From Opitutia bacterium Tous-C4FEB (GTDB lineage Bacteria > Verrucomicrobiota > Verrucomicrobiia > Opitutales > Opitutaceae): a stretch of 64,000 nucleotides of DNA. The stretch's first letter is position 1, and each line of letters starts with the position of its first letter. The notes under the pieces are model-generated. The model did no database searches, was not told where the DNA came from, and worked only from the letters and a program-made list of their open reading frames with translations. Where the stretch lies: assembly GCA_002304445.1 (NCBI GenBank), contig NEVA01000015.1, positions 1 to 64,000 of the forward strand. The letters run 5' to 3'. Below, piece by piece: positions 51,158 to 59,832 of this stretch. The translations under genes and the position numbers were made by a program.

Positions 51158-53335
51158 ATGTTTGCCGCCCGTCTTTTCCGCCGGCTCGTTCTCTGCACGG
51201 CCGTAGTTTGCCTCGTTCCGCCGAGCCTGCTCGCTGCGCTCGGCGTGAGCTCGTTGTTTCCCGCCAACGCCGCTACCGGCGTGTGCATCGACACACCGCT
51301 CCGGGTGACCTTCGACGCGGTGCCCACGGTCGGCACCTCCGGTCGCATCATTGTGATCAACTCCGGCGGCACTGTGGTTGATACGATCGACCTCTCGTCT
51401 GCCACGCAGACGCGCACGATCGGCGGCACGGTTTACAACTACCGACCGGTGATCGTCGCCGGGAATACCGCGATTATTACGTTGCGCACCGCGGTGCTCG
51501 CCTACGGCCAGACCTATCGCGTGACGGTCGAGGGCGAGGCGCTGCGCGACACTTCCGGCTCGGCGTTTGCCGGCATCAGTGCGGGCGCCTGGAGTTTTTC
51601 GACGAAGTCCGCCGGGCCCGCCGCCGGCACGAGCAGCCTCACGGTGGCCGCCGATGGCACGGGTGACTTCGCGAGCGTGCAGGGCGCGTTCGACTTTGTG
51701 CCGGTGAACAATTCGAAGCCCGTCTTGATCAATCTCCGCAATGGCACCTACCACGAGATTCTCCTGCTGCGGAACCGTCCATTCGTCACGCTGCGCGGCG
51801 AAGACCGCCGCCAGACGGTCATCACCTACGCCAACAACGCCAATTTCAACGCCGGCAACAATCGAGCCATGGTCGGAATCGACTCGAACGACTTCACGCT
51901 CGAGCGCCTTACCCTCCGCAACAGCACGCCCATCGGCGGTTCCCAAGCCGAGGCGCTGCGCACGAACAGCACGCGCTGCTTCGCGAGCAACTGCGACTTC
52001 TCCAGCTATCAGGATACCTTGCTGATCAACGGCGCGGTTTATTTCTCCAACTGCTACATCGAAGGCGATGTCGATTTTATCTGGGGCAGCGGGGTCGCGT
52101 ATTTCTACCGCTGTGAAACGCGCGCGCTGCGCCGCGGCTACAACGTCCAGTCCCGCAGCACGGCCGGCAGATACGGGTTCATCTTTGTCGAGTGCGCGGT
52201 GACCGCCGCCGACGGCGTGACCAACCACGTGCTCGCGCGCACCGACACCACTTCGTTTCCCAACTGCGAAGTAGTTTTCCTCGATTGCGTGCTCGGCCCT
52301 CACCTCACCGCGGCCGGCTGGCTCGTCACGGGGACCGGCGGCACTGCCGGTCTGCGCTTCCTTGAATACCGCAGCAAGAACCTCGTCGGCGCGCTGATCG
52401 ATACGAGCCAACGCGCGGTCGGCTCGCGCCAGATGACCGACGCCGAAGCTGAATTTTACCGCGTGCCGGCCAACGTTCTTGGCGGCTGGGCCCCGCCCGT
52501 TTCGACGGACACGAGCTCACCCGCGGGCCTCGTGACCGCGTCTCCCGCCGGTTCGAGCACGCGTCTCGTCAGTCTCGCGGTGCGCTCCTTTGCGGGCGCG
52601 GGGGAGCAGACTCTCATAGCCGGTTTCGGGCTCTCCGGCACGGGCACGAAAGACGTACTCATCCGCGGCATAGGCCCAACGCTCGCCGAGTTCGGAGTGC
52701 CCGGCGTGCTCGCCGATCCGAGCCTGAAGTTGCAGCAGGGGGCGGTGGTCTTGGCCGAGAACGACAACTGGGGCAACGCACCTGCTTTGCTGGCGGCCTC
52801 GCAGTCGGTCGGGGCGTTTGCGCTCGCGGCTACCGCGAAGGATGCCGCGCTTCTCGCCGGGGTTGGCGCGACCAGCTACTCCGCGCAGATCAACAGCGCG
52901 GACACGGGCGTGGCCCTCATCGAGGTCTATGATGCGGCGACCGCGAATCGGAATCTTGGGCTGGCAAGTCTCTCTGCACGCACGGTCCTCGCTGCGGACG
53001 ACGTCTTGATCGCGGGCTTTGTTCTTAGTGGCACGGGGAATCGCCTCGTGCTGATTCGTGGCGTCGGACCGACGCTCACCGAGTTTGGCGTCGGCGGCGT
53101 TCTCACCAATCCGCGGATCGAAGTGTTTGGCGCTTCGGGGAAGATCTACGAAAATGACGACTGGACGGCGGAGATCAGGTCGGTCGTCGCGCGGGTCGGC
53201 GCATTCACGTTGCCGGCGGGAAGCAAGGATGCGGCGCTGCTGGTGTCACTCGCGCCCGGCAGCTACAGCGTGCATGTGCGCGGACCGGCCGGCGTCGGCG
53301 GAGTGGTGCTCGTCGAGCTCTACGACGTGCCGTGA
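51158..53335 (+). CDS. secreted pectin methylesterase with C-terminal modules
   Basis: A 725-residue exported pectinesterase (carbohydrate esterase family 8), which removes methyl groups from homogalacturonan. After a signal peptide ending PSLLA comes a Big_5-like domain (VSSLFPANAATGVCIDTPLR, about residues 28-150), then the beta-helix catalytic domain from VAADGTGDFASVQGAFD: catalytic Gln in GGSQAEALR near 265, Asp in FSSYQDTLLING near 285 and Asp in EGDVDFIWGSG near 306. The C terminus is two copies of the same ~120-residue module found in the two Ig proteins (LIAGFGLSGTGTKDVLIRGI; LIAGFVLSGTGNRLVLIRGV), ending VELYDVP. Expected to start pectin breakdown outside the cell. Confidence 0.93.
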   Translation: MFAARLFRRLVLCTAVVCLVPPSLLAALGVSSLFPANAATGVCIDTPLRVTFDAVPTVGTSGRIIVINSGGTVVDTIDLSSATQTRTIGGTVYNYRPVIVAGNTAIITLRTAVLAYGQTYRVTVEGEALRDTSGSAFAGISAGAWSFSTKSAGPAAGTSSLTVAADGTGDFASVQGAFDFVPVNNSKPVLINLRNGTYHEILLLRNRPFVTLRGEDRRQTVITYANNANFNAGNNRAMVGIDSNDFTLERLTLRNSTPIGGSQAEALRTNSTRCFASNCDFSSYQDTLLINGAVYFSNCYIEGDVDFIWGSGVAYFYRCETRALRRGYNVQSRSTAGRYGFIFVECAVTAADGVTNHVLARTDTTSFPNCEVVFLDCVLGPHLTAAGWLVTGTGGTAGLRFLEYRSKNLVGALIDTSQRAVGSRQMTDAEAEFYRVPANVLGGWAPPVSTDTSSPAGLVTASPAGSSTRLVSLAVRSFAGAGEQTLIAGFGLSGTGTKDVLIRGIGPTLAEFGVPGVLADPSLKLQQGAVVLAENDNWGNAPALLAASQSVGAFALAATAKDAALLAGVGATSYSAQINSADTGVALIEVYDAATANRNLGLASLSARTVLAADDVLIAGFVLSGTGNRLVLIRGVGPTLTEFGVGGVLTNPRIEVFGASGKIYENDDWTAEIRSVVARVGAFTLPAGSKDAALLVSLAPGSYSVHVRGPAGVGGVVLVELYDVP

Positions 53336-53484
53336 GGCAAGATTTCGGCGCGGCAATCTGACCGAGTTCGGGGCTAGCAGGCGCCCGTTGAGGCTTTGCA
53401 TTTTCGGCCGCCAAGACCGTCAACAAACGCAGCCGGGGGGGACCGGCGCCAGCACGCCACGGAGGCAAGTTGTCCGTGCCAGAT

Positions 53485-54918
53485 TCAGAGGTGCGGCGCG
53501 TAAACGGTCTGCTTGAGATTCGCGGCGAGGTGGCGGCGGAAGGTGGGGAGGTCTTTGACGGCTTTGAGCGCGATGAGCTGGCTCGCGAGGTTGCCGACGG
53601 CGGTGCCTTCGAGGGCGAAGGACACGACCGGGAGGCCGGCGGCGTCGGCGGTGGCTTGGCAGAGCAGGCGGTTTTTGGAACCGCCGCCGACGATGAGGAT
53701 GCGCTTAAATTTCTTGCCGGCCATTTTTTCGAAGGCGCGCATGGCGTCGGCGTGGCCGCGGCCGAGGGAGTCGCAGATGAGGCGGGTGTAGGCGGCGAGG
53801 TTCTTGGGCGCGGCGAGTTTCCGGCGTTTCAGTTGGGCGTCGATCGCGGCCTTCATCGAAGCCGGATTGGTGAACGCGGGGTCGGTGACGTCGAGCAGGG
53901 CGGCGGGCGCGGGGAGTTTTTCGGCGGCGGTGATGAGGGCGGCCCAGGCTTTGTCATCGGACGGGCGCGAGGCGAAGTCCTTCATCGTGCCTTCGAGGAG
54001 CCAGAGGCCGATGACATTGGTGAGCGGCCGATAGCGGCCGTCGCCAATGCGCTCGTTGGAGATACGGGCGGCGAGAGCTTCGGCGCCCAGGATAGGTTTA
54101 TCGCTTTCGAAGCCGACGAGGGACCACGTGCCGGAGCTGAGGAAGAGATCGGTCCCGTCGGGCGACGCGGGCATCGCATCGTAGGCGGCGGCGGTGTCGT
54201 GGCCGGGGACGGCGACGACTTGCACGCCGGCGAGCTCGGGGAAGTTTTTCACCGCGCCGAGGCGGGTGCCGGATTTAATCGGCTTGGAGAACCACTGGGG
54301 CGGAAGGCGAAAGTGCTTCAGCGCGGCGGGCGACCAGTCGGTGGAGTGGACATCGAGGAGCTGGCTCGTGCTGGCGACGGTGAGTTCGTTCTCCATGCGG
54401 CCGGAGAGAAGGAAATTAAAATAGTCGGGCAGAAAGAGGCAGCGCGTCGCGAGGTCGGTGATGGCAGGGCAGCTGGCGACGGTTTCTTCGAGGTGGAGCG
54501 AGGAGTTGTAGAAAACGTTGGGGATGCCGGTGGCGGCGTAGATGCGGGCAAGAGCGGCGCGGGTGTTGGCGAGGCGTTTGAGGCCGGGCTGCGAGCGGGC
54601 GTCACGGTACGCGTGGACGGGGAAGACCAGACGACCGGCGTCATTGACGAGAGCGAAATCGACGCCCCACACATCGACGCCGACAGAGGCGAGTTTCGCG
54701 CCGCGGGGGAGGGCGGCGACGGCTTTGCGCAGGCCGGTTTGGGCCTCGCGCCAAAGCGTGCCGAGGTCCCAGTAATCGTGGCCCGCGAGGGTGCGGAAGG
54801 TGTTGGGGAAGCGGTGAACTTCGTTGAGCGTAAGTTTGTTTTTCGACCAAGAGCCGAGGATAACGCGGCCACTGGTGGCGCCGAAATCGACGGCGGCGGT
54901 GTAGATCGTGGAAGACAT
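53485..54918 (-). CDS. rhaB: rhamnulokinase
   Basis: A 477-residue FGGY-family kinase that phosphorylates L-rhamnulose. The N-terminal phosphate loop is AAVDFGATSGRVILG at residues 7-21; DVWGVDFALVND near 85, GIPNVFYNSSLHLEE near 140, VPGHDTAAAY near 240 and the ATP-site block RILIVGGGSKNRLLCQATAD near 420 match RhaB. Its product is the substrate of the aldolase encoded at 48840 on the other strand. The start at 54918 (MSSTIYTAAVDFG) places the loop at the normal distance; the longer frame begins in a repeat element. An inverted repeat separates it from mqo. Confidence 0.93.
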   Translation of the reverse strand: MSSTIYTAAVDFGATSGRVILGSWSKNKLTLNEVHRFPNTFRTLAGHDYWDLGTLWREAQTGLRKAVAALPRGAKLASVGVDVWGVDFALVNDAGRLVFPVHAYRDARSQPGLKRLANTRAALARIYAATGIPNVFYNSSLHLEETVASCPAITDLATRCLFLPDYFNFLLSGRMENELTVASTSQLLDVHSTDWSPAALKHFRLPPQWFSKPIKSGTRLGAVKNFPELAGVQVVAVPGHDTAAAYDAMPASPDGTDLFLSSGTWSLVGFESDKPILGAEALAARISNERIGDGRYRPLTNVIGLWLLEGTMKDFASRPSDDKAWAALITAAEKLPAPAALLDVTDPAFTNPASMKAAIDAQLKRRKLAAPKNLAAYTRLICDSLGRGHADAMRAFEKMAGKKFKRILIVGGGSKNRLLCQATADAAGLPVVSFALEGTAVGNLASQLIALKAVKDLPTFRRHLAANLKQTVYAPHL

Positions 54919-54937
54919 GGTGAGGATTCGGAAAGGG

Positions 54938-55007
54938 CCCACGGAATACACGGAAGACACGGAAACCGGAGGGGATTTTCTTCCGTGTATTCCGTGTGTT
55001 CCGCGGG
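54938..55007. repeat. inverted repeat of CACGGAA units between mqo and rhaB
   Basis: The left arm CCCACGGAATACACGGAAGA then CACGGAA (54938-54964) is complementary to TTCCGTGTATTCCGTGTGTT then CCGCGGG (54981-55007). A dispersed hairpin element, related in style to the CACGAAA repeat at 22418. It lies in the leader of rhaB. Confidence 0.75.
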
Positions 55008-55014
55008 CGAAAAA

Positions 55015-56514
55015 CTAAGCGAGGCCGAGGATTTTTTCGGCTCGGTCGCTGTGGGTTTTGAAGAAGGCGGCGTGTTCGGGGAGTTTGATGTCCACGTCGT
55101 GGGTGGGAATCATTTCTTTCAGGCGCGCGCGGCCTTCGGTGGACGAAATCAAGTCGGGGAAACACTGCTTGATGACGTCGAGCACGATGTGGACGCAGAC
55201 CGAGGCGCCGGGCGACGCGCCGAGGAGGGCCGAGATCGTGCGTTCGGGATTGGTGATGACCTCGGTGCCGTAGTGGACGATGCCGGCTTCGCCGTCGGTC
55301 TTCTTGATCGCCTGCACGCGGATGCCGGCGTCGATGAGTTTCCAGTCGGAGGCGTTGGCGGTCGGATAGAAAATGCGGAGGACCTTCATGCGGTCGGCCA
55401 TGCTCTGGGTGCCCTGTTGCACGAGGTAGCGCACGAGACCGAGATTGCTCGCGCCGATTTTGAGGAGCGTGGTGAGGTTATGCGGCTTCACGGAGCCGGG
55501 GAGGTCGAACACGCTGCCCTGGCGGTGGAGGAACTTCGTGGTCCACGCGGCGAACGGGCCGAAGAGCAGGGTCTTTTTGCCGTCGAGCAGGCGGGAATCG
55601 AGATGGGGCACGGCCATCGTGGGCGCGGTGTCGAGGTTTTGCCCGTAGACTTTGGCGTGGTGGCGGGCGACGATCTTGGGGTCGTCGCAGACGAGCCACT
55701 GGCCGCCGATGGGGAAACCGCCGAGCCCGCGGGCTTCGGCGATACCGGATTTTTGGAGCAGATGGAGACTGCCGCCGCCGGCGCCGACGAAGACAAATTT
55801 GGCTCGGTTCTGGCGAAGCTGGCCGGTGGCGAGGTCTTGGATGCTCACGTCCCAGCCGGTGGCGGTTTTGGTGAGGTCGACGACGCGATGGTGGGAGGCG
55901 ATGCCGCAGCCCTCTTGGCGGGCGAGCCAGCCGAGGAGTTTGCGGGAAAGATTGCCGAAATTCACGTCGGTGCCGCAGTCCATTTTGGTCGCGGCGATGG
56001 GACCTTCGGCGCGGCCCTCGGTGAGGAGGGGTGCCCATGAACCGATCGTGGCGCGGTCGGTGCTAAACTCGATGCCCTTGAAAAAATGGTGCGCGGCCAG
56101 TCCGGCATGGCGGGCTTTGAGGTAGGCGACCTGGGCCTCGCCGTGAACGAAGCTGAGGTGTTGCACGGGATTGATGAACTCTGTCGGCCGGTCGATCATG
56201 CCGGAGGCGAGCGCGTAGCTCCAAAACTGTTTCGTGCGCTCAAACTGCTCGAAGATCTTGATGGCGTTGGCGACGTTGACGGTGCCGTCGGTTTCGCGGT
56301 GGGGCGTGTAGCTGAGTTCACAGATGCCGGCGTGACCGGTGCCGGCGTTGTTCCAGCCATGGGAACTTTCTTGGGCGAGATCGGACGTGACCTCGTAGAC
56401 TTGGATTTTGAGGGTCGGCTGGAGGCGCTTGAGCAGCGCGGCGAGGTTGGCCGACATGACGCCGGAGCCGACCAAAATGATATCCGGGTTCTCGATGTGC
56501 GTGGAATAATTCAT
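55015..56514 (-). CDS. mqo: malate:quinone oxidoreductase
   Basis: A 499-residue FAD-dependent membrane-associated enzyme that oxidises malate to oxaloacetate and passes electrons to quinone. The FAD-binding fold begins PDIILVGSGVMSANLAALLK, followed by SSHGWNNAGTGHAGICELSY, both diagnostic of Mqo, and the C terminus contains LLGASPGASVCVHIVLDVIK. Length matches the family. It is upstream of rhaB on the same strand, but a hairpin repeat lies between, so cotranscription is uncertain. Divergent from the SMP-30 gene. Confidence 0.95.
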   Translation of the reverse strand: MNYSTHIENPDIILVGSGVMSANLAALLKRLQPTLKIQVYEVTSDLAQESSHGWNNAGTGHAGICELSYTPHRETDGTVNVANAIKIFEQFERTKQFWSYALASGMIDRPTEFINPVQHLSFVHGEAQVAYLKARHAGLAAHHFFKGIEFSTDRATIGSWAPLLTEGRAEGPIAATKMDCGTDVNFGNLSRKLLGWLARQEGCGIASHHRVVDLTKTATGWDVSIQDLATGQLRQNRAKFVFVGAGGGSLHLLQKSGIAEARGLGGFPIGGQWLVCDDPKIVARHHAKVYGQNLDTAPTMAVPHLDSRLLDGKKTLLFGPFAAWTTKFLHRQGSVFDLPGSVKPHNLTTLLKIGASNLGLVRYLVQQGTQSMADRMKVLRIFYPTANASDWKLIDAGIRVQAIKKTDGEAGIVHYGTEVITNPERTISALLGASPGASVCVHIVLDVIKQCFPDLISSTEGRARLKEMIPTHDVDIKLPEHAAFFKTHSDRAEKILGLA

Positions 56515-56801
56515 GAAAATGACTGTGGGAAAATATCGCCCGGAGCGGACCGTTGGCCAGAGGAATGTCGGCGCGTTTTTTCGCCCGCCGCCCCGGGCGG
56601 AAAACGCTCTCGCGCGGTGGTGCCGGCAGGACGCCGGATGTTAGTTTTGTGCGGAAGGGACCGCGCCCGGAGGTGAACAAGGGCCGGGTCGGGAGAAAGG
56701 AAAAAAGAAACGCCCGCCGCCGGCGCCGTGAACTGGGTTGCGGCAGGGCGCGCAGTTGGGGATTGAAGCGGAGAAAGCGGTGCCTAGACCCGAGACACCC
56801 T

Positions 56802-57800
56802 ATGAAAAACCTCTTCTGCTTCCTTGTGGTGTTTCCCTTCGCGGTGTTTGCCGCTGCGCCCAGTCCGCTGCCAACCGTGGGAACGGTTGAGCGGCTCGAT
56901 CCGGCGTTCGATGCGCTGATCGCGGCCGACGCGAAGCTCGAAAAACTCGCCGAAGGCTTCAAGTGGTCCGAGGGGCCGGTTTGGTATGATGGTGCGGTGG
57001 TGTTTTCGGATGTGCCGCAGAATATCGCGTATCGCTGGAAGGAAGGCATGACCTCCGCCGAGGTGTTTTTGAAGCCGAGCGGACTGTTGAATCCGACGCC
57101 GGGATTTCGCGAGCAAGGCAGCAACGGTCTCGCGCTCGACCTGCAGGGCAAATTGTTGCTCTGCCAGCACGGGGAACGGCAGGTGGCGCGCTATGAAAAC
57201 GGCAAATTTACGCCGCTCGCGACGCGCTTTGACGGCAAGCGCTTCAACAGCCCCAACGACCTCGCCCTGCGGCGCAACGGCGACATCTATTTTACGGATC
57301 CCTCTTACGGTTTGGAAAAAGGGAATGATTCGCCGCTGAAGGAACTGCCGTTCAACGGAGTCTTTCGTCTCACCCCGGACGGCAAAGTCACGCTGCTGAC
57401 GAAGAGCATTAATTTTCCGAACGGTATCGCGTTCTCGCCCGACGAAAAAGTGCTCTACGTCGCGGTCAGCGACGGCAAAGCGCCGCGGATCATGGCCTAC
57501 GATGTGACGGCGGACGGCGGGATCGCGGGCGAGCGGGTGTTCTTCGATGCGCTCGCGCTCAAGACGGCCGGCGGCAAAGGTTCGTGCGACGGATTGAAGA
57601 TCGATCGCGCAGGAAATCTCTGGGCGACGGGTCCGGGCGGCGTGCTGGTGATTTCGCCGTCGGGCAAACATCTCGGTACACTCGCGACCGGTGTGCCCAC
57701 GGCCAACTGCGGTTGGGGCGACGACGGCAGCACGCTCTACATTACTGCGAATAACATGCTGCTGCGCGTGAAGACGAAGACCAAGGGCGCGGGCTGGTGA
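56802..57800 (+). CDS. exported SMP-30/gluconolactonase-family lactonase
   Basis: A 332-residue six-bladed beta-propeller protein with a signal peptide MKNLFCFLVVFPFAVFAAAP. SMP-30 metal-site regions are visible: EGFKWSEGPVWYDG near 45, SNGLALDLQGKL near 108, RFNSPNDLALRRNGDIYFTD near 150 and FPNGIAFSPDEK near 205. The family hydrolyses sugar lactones such as gluconolactone or rhamnonolactone. Next to rhamnose genes, a sugar-lactone substrate is plausible but not demonstrated. The upstream open frame to 56553 is Arg-rich and noncoding in appearance. Confidence 0.88.
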   Translation: MKNLFCFLVVFPFAVFAAAPSPLPTVGTVERLDPAFDALIAADAKLEKLAEGFKWSEGPVWYDGAVVFSDVPQNIAYRWKEGMTSAEVFLKPSGLLNPTPGFREQGSNGLALDLQGKLLLCQHGERQVARYENGKFTPLATRFDGKRFNSPNDLALRRNGDIYFTDPSYGLEKGNDSPLKELPFNGVFRLTPDGKVTLLTKSINFPNGIAFSPDEKVLYVAVSDGKAPRIMAYDVTADGGIAGERVFFDALALKTAGGKGSCDGLKIDRAGNLWATGPGGVLVISPSGKHLGTLATGVPTANCGWGDDGSTLYITANNMLLRVKTKTKGAGW

Positions 57801-57850
57801 GGCTGGGTCGGCTGTGGGCGCAGCCTCACGCCGCGACCGATCGACGGAAT

Positions 57851-57874
57851 CGCGGCTTAAAGCCGCTCCTGCAG
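57851..57874. repeat. short palindrome GCGGCT-TAA-AGCCGC with CTCCTGCAG tail
   Basis: CGCGGCTTAAAGCCGCTCCT then GCAG follows the SMP-30 gene. Same class as the element at 41109. The remainder of the 222-base gap to 58023 shows nothing further. Confidence 0.45.
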
Positions 57875-58022
57875 TCCCATTTGTTGGAGTCGGGAGAGTG
57901 GAAATAATCGACGGCAGGGTCATCGGCAACCGGGAGGTAACGCACCTCGTCGGAGCCGGTGTTGGTCGATTACGTTCGGAGCCAAGAAAGGAGCGAAGTG
58001 TGATGGGGTGCGGGCGCGGGCT

Positions 58023-58229
58023 TTAACGCCACGTTTTCTGCCACGCAGTGAATTCGTCGGGGCGCACGCGGTAGCGCGCGAAGTTGCCCTCGTGCAGGCT
58101 CGTGAGCTCGGTCTCGGCGAGGGTGGCGAAGTGGGCGCGCTCGCCTGGCTCGGGCAGTTTGGCGGCCTCGCGCCGGATGAAGGCGGAGGCGGCCGGCTTG
58201 TCCCAGCCCTGGCGCACGACGTCTCCCAC
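58023..58229 (-). CDS. 68-residue C-terminal-like fragment, unknown family
   Basis: The frame reads MGDVVRQGWDKPAASAFIRR, then EAAKLPEPGERAHFATLAET, ELTSLHEGNFARYRVRPDEF and TAWQKTWR. Composition and GC-rich third positions indicate coding, and homologous-looking sequence (FFLRDRLKQV) continues upstream of the GTG at 58229 to a TGA near 58262, so it is probably the 3' end of a gene truncated by the adjacent repeats. The family is not recognised with confidence. Confidence 0.4.
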   Translation of the reverse strand: MGDVVRQGWDKPAASAFIRREAAKLPEPGERAHFATLAETELTSLHEGNFARYRVRPDEFTAWQKTWR

Positions 58230-58270
58230 GACCTGCTTCAGCCGGTCGCGGAGGAAGAAAACTAAAAATC

Positions 58271-58325
58271 AGCGAAATCGCGCCACGATAAGCAATGTTG
58301 TGGCGCGAAAGCGAAATCGCGCCAC
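58271..58325. repeat. 16-bp direct repeat enclosing a palindrome
   Basis: AGCGAAATCGCGCCAC occurs at 58271-58286 and 58310-58325, 39 bases apart. Between them GTGGCGCG (58300-58307) is the reverse complement of the repeat end CGCGCCAC, so hairpins can form with either copy. It abuts the truncated gene fragment at 58023. Confidence 0.7.
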
Positions 58326-58370
58326 TCGCTCACACTCGCGGCTGCAAGAGGGTGAGATGAAGGAAGTGAC

Positions 58371-59759
58371 TTACAGCCCGGCGATTTCCCAGCCCTTACG
58401 ATACGTGCGGCGGACGTGGGCATTGGCGGCTTTTTCGTTTTCGAACTGGAGCTTGGCGGCGTTCCACTTGAGGTCGGTCTGCGGGAAGCGCACGGCGACG
58501 CTGCCGAGCAGGACGGCTTCGGTGAGCGGGCCGGAGTAGTCGAAGGGCGCGAGCGGCTTGGCGGGGCCGCCGACGATCGCTTCGGCCCAATCGCTCCAGT
58601 GATGCGAGCCGGCGATCTCGGGGATCTTGTAATCGGCGAACTTCACTTCGGGGAAAAGTTTTGGCGTCGCGATATGCGGCACGAGCAGCACGCCCTCGGT
58701 GCCGATGATGATCGAACCCTGGTCGGGTTCGCCCTGACGCTTCGCTTTACCGGCGCGGCCGACGTCGTCGACGGTGGTCATCGTCGTGGCGTTCTTCGTG
58801 GCCACGAGCGCGCGGATCTCGGCGGGCGGACGTTGGTCGCCGTCATACCACGTGACCGCGACGGTTTTTTCCGCGGTGAATTTCGTGCCGGGAAAAACGT
58901 AGCGGATGACCGCGTCGGTCGACCAATTCCACGCGTCGGGCGCGGCACCCTCGGAGCGCACGGTGAGCGGAGCGGTGAGGGCAAGCGCCTCGAAGACCGG
59001 GTCAAAAATGTGGCAGCCCATGTCGCCAAACGTGCCGGTGCCGAAGTCCAGACGCTTGCGCCAGTTGCCGGGATGGAAATGGCCGGGGACATAGGGCCGG
59101 GTGGCGGCGTTGCCGAGCCACATGTCCCAGTTGAAATCGGCCGACGGCGGCGTGGTCGGGGCCGGCGGGGCGCCGAGATCGCCCCACTTCTTGCTGCTCC
59201 AGGTATGAACCTCCTTCACCTTGCCAATGGCGCCGCTCTGCACGATGGCGACGGCCTGCCGGTAAACTTTCTGCGAGTGAATCTGGATGCCCATCTGCGT
59301 GATGAGTTTCTTTTCGCGGGCGAGCTCGGTGAGGACGCGCGTCTCGTGGATGTCGTGGGCGAGGGGCTTTTGGCAGTAGACGTGTTTGCCGAGCTGCATC
59401 GCGGAGTAGGCGATGGGCGCGTGCATATGGTCGGGCGTGGAGACGTTGCAGGAGTCGAAGTTGTTGGCCTCTTTTTCGAGGAGCTGGCGCCAGTCCTGGT
59501 AGACGCGCACCTCGGGAAAGCGGGTCTTCACGTCGGCGACACGGCCCAGATCGACATCGGCGACGGCGACGAGCTGCACGAAGGGATTGCTGGCGATCGC
59601 CTGGATGTCGGCCCACGCCATGCCGGAGGCGCCGAAGCTGACGTGGCGGAGAATCTTGCTCGGCTGGGCCGCGAGAAGGCTGCGTGAGATGAACGGAAAG
59701 GCGAGGCCGGCGGTGCCGACGGTTTTGAGGAAGCTGCGGCGGGCGAGGGGAGATTTCAT
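58371..59759 (-). CDS. Tat-exported Gfo/Idh/MocA-family oxidoreductase
   Basis: A 462-residue NAD(P)-dependent oxidoreductase. The N terminus MKSPLARRSFLKTVGTAGLA is a twin-arginine signal, so the enzyme is exported folded with its cofactor. The Rossmann part follows (HVSFGASGMAWADIQAIASN, VQLVAVADVDLGRVADVK), with the family motif QKPLAHDIHE near residue 133 (EKP-like, Glu replaced by Gln) and MGIQIHSQKVYRQAV. Planctomycetes and Verrucomicrobia encode many such exported paralogues, thought to act on sugars in the periplasm. Substrate unknown. Its start lies 73 bases after the stop of the FAH-family gene. Confidence 0.88.
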   Translation of the reverse strand: MKSPLARRSFLKTVGTAGLAFPFISRSLLAAQPSKILRHVSFGASGMAWADIQAIASNPFVQLVAVADVDLGRVADVKTRFPEVRVYQDWRQLLEKEANNFDSCNVSTPDHMHAPIAYSAMQLGKHVYCQKPLAHDIHETRVLTELAREKKLITQMGIQIHSQKVYRQAVAIVQSGAIGKVKEVHTWSSKKWGDLGAPPAPTTPPSADFNWDMWLGNAATRPYVPGHFHPGNWRKRLDFGTGTFGDMGCHIFDPVFEALALTAPLTVRSEGAAPDAWNWSTDAVIRYVFPGTKFTAEKTVAVTWYDGDQRPPAEIRALVATKNATTMTTVDDVGRAGKAKRQGEPDQGSIIIGTEGVLLVPHIATPKLFPEVKFADYKIPEIAGSHHWSDWAEAIVGGPAKPLAPFDYSGPLTEAVLLGSVAVRFPQTDLKWNAAKLQFENEKAANAHVRRTYRKGWEIAGL

Positions 59760-59832
59760 GGGGAGGAGTAAACGGTAAAAGGGTAAGATTTCGGGACGGA
59801 AGGAGGGCGAGGCGAGGCGAAAGACAAGCCGA

